Source of the DNA: an uncultured Oscillospiraceae bacterium
GTDB lineage: Bacteria; Bacillota; Clostridia; Oscillospirales; Acutalibacteraceae
Assembly (NCBI GenBank): GCA_900539855.1
Contig: UQDO01000054.1
Coordinates: 1 to 9,388 of the forward strand
Direction: 5' to 3'
Length of the DNA: 9,388 bases
The notes under the pieces were generated by a model. The model was not told the DNA's origin. It did no database searches and worked only from the letters and a program-made list of their open reading frames with translations. Shown here in pieces: positions 7,073 to 9,388 of this stretch (positions are counted from its first letter, which is position 1; every line of letters starts with the position of its first letter). The position numbers and the translations under genes were made by a program.

Positions 7073-8599
7073 TTAAACGTTTCCGTCCCTGACCGTTACC
7101 TTGTATTCATTTTTGTTTGCAAAGGTCTCGGCAGCCGAACCGCTTCCGCATATTATTTCCGGCACGGACTTATATTCGTTAAATGCTTCATCATCAAACT
7201 GCGTCATATCGTTCGCAACGTAAACCTTAATGCCGTCGGTCACCTCAAACGCGTATTTACCGACCGTTTTCACATGATCCCCAAGGTATATCTCGGTCAA
7301 TGAACCGCAGTAGGAAAAAGCTCCGTCGGGTATTTTTGAGATTGCGGACGAAAGCTCAATCGCTTTCAGTCCGTAGCAGCAGCTGAACGCCGATACCCCT
7401 ATTTTCACAACGTTTTCGGGCAATGTAATGCTTTCAAGCTTTATGCAGCCGAAAAATGCGGATGCACCAAGCTCTTTAAGACCCTGTGGCAGCGTTATTC
7501 CCACAAGCTGACCGCAGTTGTAAAACGCCGCTCTGCCTATATAGATGAGACTCTCCGGCAGTTCAATACCTGTAAGCTTTGTGCATGACGAAAAGGCGTG
7601 AGCGCCGAGCGCTTTCAGATTTGCCGGAAGCATTACCGACTGCAGCTTTGGACATTCGGCAAATGTTGCGTCGCAAAGTATGGTGTCGTCACCTTTGAAT
7701 ATAACCTGTACAAGCGATGAGCAGCCGTAAAAGGTCGCTTCTCCGGCGCTTATGAGTTCCTGCGGCAGCGTAACCGATACAATATCGGTATTATTCATGA
7801 AGGCACCGGCAATGTATTTTACATTGCCCGGCACCGTAACGTCGGTGTCGCTTCCGCCGTACTTTACGAGCACGCCGTCGCCCACCGTAACAAATTCGTC
7901 GTCCTCAGCTATAAGCCAGGTCGTACCCTCTAAAATACATATTCCTATATCGGTCATATTATCCGGTATTTTTATTTCGGTCATGGAATCGCAGTTATAG
8001 AATGCGTAATCGCATATGCCGAAAACACTTTTCGGTACAGTGACCGAAAAAATGCGGCTGTTGCCGGAAAACGCGTCCGAGAGGTAGGCGACATTTTCGG
8101 GTATCTCGATATTTCCGCCCTTTCCGCCGTACTTTATAAGCACACCGTCGCCCACCGTGACAAATTCACCTTCAAGACCTTCATACCATTCGGTCCCGTA
8201 AAAGGCGCTGCACCCTATACGGCGCACGGTATCCGGTATACTGACAGCGGCAAGCGAGGTGCATCCGCTGAACAGATTGTTGCCGATATCGGTGACCCCG
8301 TAAGGTATTACGGCAGACTTAAGTTTTGTATTATTGGACAGCATCGCGCCGCCGAGCACCGTCACCGGCTTGCCTCCGAGCAGTGACGGGAACTCAACGC
8401 TGTCCGCGTCATCAGGCAGACTGCAGGCAACTATCTCGGAATGGTCATTGTAAACCACATATGTAAATCCGTTTTCCTCATCCTCGGTGACAAAATTGCG
8501 GTCAAGGCTGTAGCTTTCCCTGACGGTTTCCTTTTTACCACATGAGCAGGCGGCAAAAAGCATTATCAGCACCGCTGCAAACGATAATATCCTTTTCAT
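7073..8599 (-). CDS. BspA-like leucine-rich-repeat lipoprotein (LRR_5 family)
   Basis: A predicted surface lipoprotein of 508 aa. I place the start at 8599 because GGAGG sits 5 nt before that ATG and the protein then opens with a textbook signal: basic MKR, a hydrophobic core and Cys18/Cys20 in AACSCGKK. An in-frame ATG 14 codons upstream (8641) has no such site. After a short linker, GFTYVVYNDHSEIV (44-57) and FPSLLGGKPVTVLG (70-83) resemble the usual N-terminal cap of BspA proteins. About 12 LRR_5-type repeats follow, of the form x-IxIPxxVxxIGxxAFxxC. The end, EIICGSGSAAETFANKNEYKV, resembles the standard C-terminal cap. A 90-residue unit containing EFVTVGDGVL occurs twice (145-154 and 235-244). 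BspA-like proteins are linked to adhesion or binding of host or extracellular ligands; the actual ligand here is unknown. It heads the operon with feoAB. Confidence 0.88.
   Translation of the reverse strand: MKRILSFAAVLIMLFAACSCGKKETVRESYSLDRNFVTEDEENGFTYVVYNDHSEIVACSLPDDADSVEFPSLLGGKPVTVLGGAMLSNNTKLKSAVIPYGVTDIGNNLFSGCTSLAAVSIPDTVRRIGCSAFYGTEWYEGLEGEFVTVGDGVLIKYGGKGGNIEIPENVAYLSDAFSGNSRIFSVTVPKSVFGICDYAFYNCDSMTEIKIPDNMTDIGICILEGTTWLIAEDDEFVTVGDGVLVKYGGSDTDVTVPGNVKYIAGAFMNNTDIVSVTLPQELISAGEATFYGCSSLVQVIFKGDDTILCDATFAECPKLQSVMLPANLKALGAHAFSSCTKLTGIELPESLIYIGRAAFYNCGQLVGITLPQGLKELGASAFFGCIKLESITLPENVVKIGVSAFSCCYGLKAIELSSAISKIPDGAFSYCGSLTEIYLGDHVKTVGKYAFEVTDGIKVYVANDMTQFDDEAFNEYKSVPEIICGSGSAAETFANKNEYKVTVRDGNV
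7852..8167 (-). repeat. Internal 270-bp (90-codon) duplication within the LRR gene
   Basis: Bases 7852-7897 and 8122-8167 match at 42 of 46 positions and are exactly 270 bp apart. They encode FVTVGDGVL-x-KYGG in both copies. At protein level the similarity extends through the following PxNVxYxxxAFxxN and xIxSVTxP segments, so the unit is a 90-residue module made of several LRRs. The stretches between are diverged, which points to an old duplication. Confidence 0.75.
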
Positions 8600-8649
8600 T
8601 TCGTCCTCCAAAATCACAAACAAGGGTATTTTAATATACAATTATTTAT

Positions 8650-8678
8650 ATTATACATTTCCGGCAGTAACAAGTCAA
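8650..8678 (-). promoter_or_regulatory. Sigma-A-type promoter for the LRR-feoAB-mnmEG-SDR operon
   Basis: Read on the - strand, a -35 element TTGACT (8678-8673) and a -10 element TATAAT (8655-8650) are separated by 17 nt. The predicted start is near 8643, giving a leader of about 44 nt before the ATG at 8599. The leader is AT-rich and ends in the GGAGG ribosome-binding site. This is the only strong promoter seen for the six leftward genes. No Fur, DtxR or riboswitch signature was recognised in it. Confidence 0.8.
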
Positions 8679-8712
8679 CAAAAAGCATATCAAAAATGCG
8701 GCGCAGCCTTTC

Positions 8713-8741
8713 TTGACAAGCATTTGTGTTTATGCTAAAAT
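8713..8741 (+). promoter_or_regulatory. Strong sigma-A-type promoter for the small lipoprotein gene
   Basis: TTGACA (8713-8718) and TAAAAT (8736-8741) are separated by exactly 17 nt, and TG at 8733-8734 forms an extended -10. The transcription start is predicted near 8747-8749, about 30 nt before the ATG at 8779. The element is back to back with the leftward promoter; the two -35 boxes are 34 nt apart. A palindrome overlaps the predicted start. Confidence 0.85.
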
Positions 8742-8753
8742 CACAGTTGTGAT
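8740..8753. promoter_or_regulatory. Candidate operator palindrome over the transcription start
   Basis: ATCACA (8740-8745) and TGTGAT (8748-8753) are perfect inverted repeats separated by GT. With one extra base the symmetry extends outwards into AAA...TTTT. The element overlaps the end of the -10 box and the predicted start, the classic place for a repressor. The spacing and arrangement loosely resemble TACA-NN-TGTA operators of the BlaI/CopY type, but the match is not good enough to name a regulator. The same half-site in context (AAATCACA) recurs at 8611-8618, in the leader of the divergent operon. Confidence 0.5.
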
Positions 8754-8778
8754 ATTTTGACGGTGGGAGTGACGACAG

Positions 8779-9282
8779 ATGAGCAAACCTATAGGTCGGT
8801 TTATGCTTTTGTTTGTCGTTTTCTGCCTGCTGACGTTTTGCTCATGCGGTAAAAGCGACCTGCCTGTAAACGCCGTGCCGGCTGATGAGTCGGCAGCACA
8901 GAGCAGGCAATCGGAAGGCGGCAGCTATTCGACCTCGACCGAGGACCTTCTGGGCACATGGACGGTTGCCTTTTATTCCGACGACAATGTGTCCTACTCC
9001 GCTTACAATGGCGAAGGCACCGATGACGGCACCTTCACGTTTTACGCCGACGGGCTTGCGGTCATTGCGCTTGACGGCGGCATTTCCACCTACCATTTCG
9101 ATATATCCGAGGAAAAGGGTACCCTCGCTTTTTCGGATATCGACTCGGGTCAGGCTATGGATTTTTATTTCGGCTACGGCGTTCTGCACGGAGAAAAAAA
9201 CGACCGTCTGGTAATTACGCGTTACAATGTATCTGACCACTCGGTCAGGTATTATATCCTTACAAACAAGACATGGCTGTGA
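8779..9282 (+). CDS. Small lipoprotein, possibly lipocalin-like
   Basis: A 167-aa predicted lipoprotein. The ATG is preceded by GGGAG at 9 nt. Residues 1-23 form a signal peptide: a basic start, a hydrophobic core LLFVVFCLLTF, then Cys21/Cys23 in CSCGK, so the mature protein should be tethered to the outer face of the membrane. A low-complexity Ser/Gln/Glu linker spans about 28-53. The C-terminal domain begins DLLGTWTVAF (56-65) and continues as alternating beta-like strands (GTFTFYADGLAVIAL, TLAFSD, AMDFYFGYGVLHG, DRLVITRY). A Gly-x-Trp near the start of a beta-rich domain fits small lipocalin-like domains common in Clostridia lipoproteins; this is a pattern-level guess. The gene is transcribed divergently from the LRR lipoprotein, whose signal peptide ends in the same CSCGK string. 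No clear terminator follows. The function is not known. Confidence 0.8.
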   Translation: MSKPIGRFMLLFVVFCLLTFCSCGKSDLPVNAVPADESAAQSRQSEGGSYSTSTEDLLGTWTVAFYSDDNVSYSAYNGEGTDDGTFTFYADGLAVIALDGGISTYHFDISEEKGTLAFSDIDSGQAMDFYFGYGVLHGEKNDRLVITRYNVSDHSVRYYILTNKTWL

Positions 9283-9341
9283 TGTTGACAGTCTGCACAG
9301 ATTTAAAGCGTCATAACTCCGTTTTTTGACTTTTCTGTATG

Positions 9342-9350
9342 TGTTAAAAT
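9342..9350 (+). promoter_or_regulatory. Possible extended -10 promoter for a gene beyond the window
   Basis: TGT immediately followed by TAAAAT (9345-9350) makes an extended -10 element. A TTGACT at 9326-9331 is only 13 nt upstream, too close for a normal -35, so the promoter would depend on the extended -10. No start codon with a clear ribosome-binding site is visible before the window ends. The remaining bases of 9283-9388 show no gene. Confidence 0.4.
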
Positions 9351-9370
9351 GATGTGACCCAATAAAAAGA

Positions 9371-9382
9371 GAAGTTAACTTC
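9371..9382. promoter_or_regulatory. Perfect 12-bp palindrome at the window end, candidate operator
   Basis: GAAGTT (9371-9376) is followed directly by its inverse AACTTC (9377-9382). It lies about 20 nt after the candidate -10 element at 9345-9350, where it could be an operator in the leader of the next gene. A 12-bp palindrome can arise by chance, so this is a weak call. Confidence 0.3.
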
Positions 9383-9388
9383 CAAATA

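Noticed and set aside
7046..7110. Separate promoter or Fur box for feoA
   Set aside because: An AT-rich stretch could be a -10, but no -35 at correct spacing and no inverted repeat like a Fur or DtxR box was found by eye.
8600..8641. Longer LRR protein starting at the ATG at 8641
   Set aside because: No Shine-Dalgarno site precedes it, it would overlap the predicted transcription start, and it would add 14 residues before a proper lipoprotein signal that has its own GGAGG site.
9285..9290. TTGACA just after the small lipoprotein stop
   Set aside because: No -10-like hexamer lies 16-18 nt downstream.
1..9388. CRISPR array, mobile element, toxin-antitoxin or defence system
   Set aside because: No regularly spaced repeats, transposase or integrase motifs, attachment repeats or small paired ORFs were found; nearly all the DNA is accounted for by the seven complete genes and one partial gene.

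Overview
The window looks like chromosomal DNA from a Gram-positive, low-to-mid GC anaerobe of the Clostridia, most likely an Oscillospiraceae/Ruminococcaceae-type gut bacterium. This rests on FeoA and FeoB encoded as separate proteins, a BspA-type leucine-rich-repeat lipoprotein, purine-rich Shine-Dalgarno sites and sigma-A-like promoters. The taxonomic call is an inference and no marker gene settles it.

Left edge (1-675, + strand): the C-terminal half of a GntP-family carboxylate/sugar-acid permease, cut by the window start. It ends in a short convergent intergenic region (676-817) with a perfect 13-bp hairpin that probably terminates transcription from both sides.

Centre (818-8599, - strand): six tightly packed genes read right to left: BspA-like LRR lipoprotein, feoA, feoB, mnmE, mnmG and a short-chain dehydrogenase. 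Gaps are 27, -4, 20, 9 and -4 nt, with no internal terminator. A good promoter (TTGACT, 17 nt, TATAAT) sits only in front of the lipoprotein, so a transcript of about 7.9 kb is plausible. It would join ferrous iron uptake (FeoAB) to tRNA wobble-uridine modification (MnmEG). The SDR is translationally coupled to mnmG, in the position often held by rsmG (gidB) in other bacteria.

Right edge (8600-9388): a divergent promoter region drives the LRR lipoprotein leftward and a small lipocalin-like lipoprotein (8779-9282) rightward. The rightward promoter is near consensus and carries a palindrome over the predicted transcription start. A further extended -10 element and a perfect 12-bp palindrome close the window, probably belonging to a gene beyond it.

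I see no CRISPR array, insertion sequence, phage gene, tRNA or rRNA, and no clearly novel system. The points most worth a second look are the feoAB-mnmEG-SDR operon, the divergent lipoprotein pair with its candidate operator, and the 90-residue internal duplication in the LRR protein.
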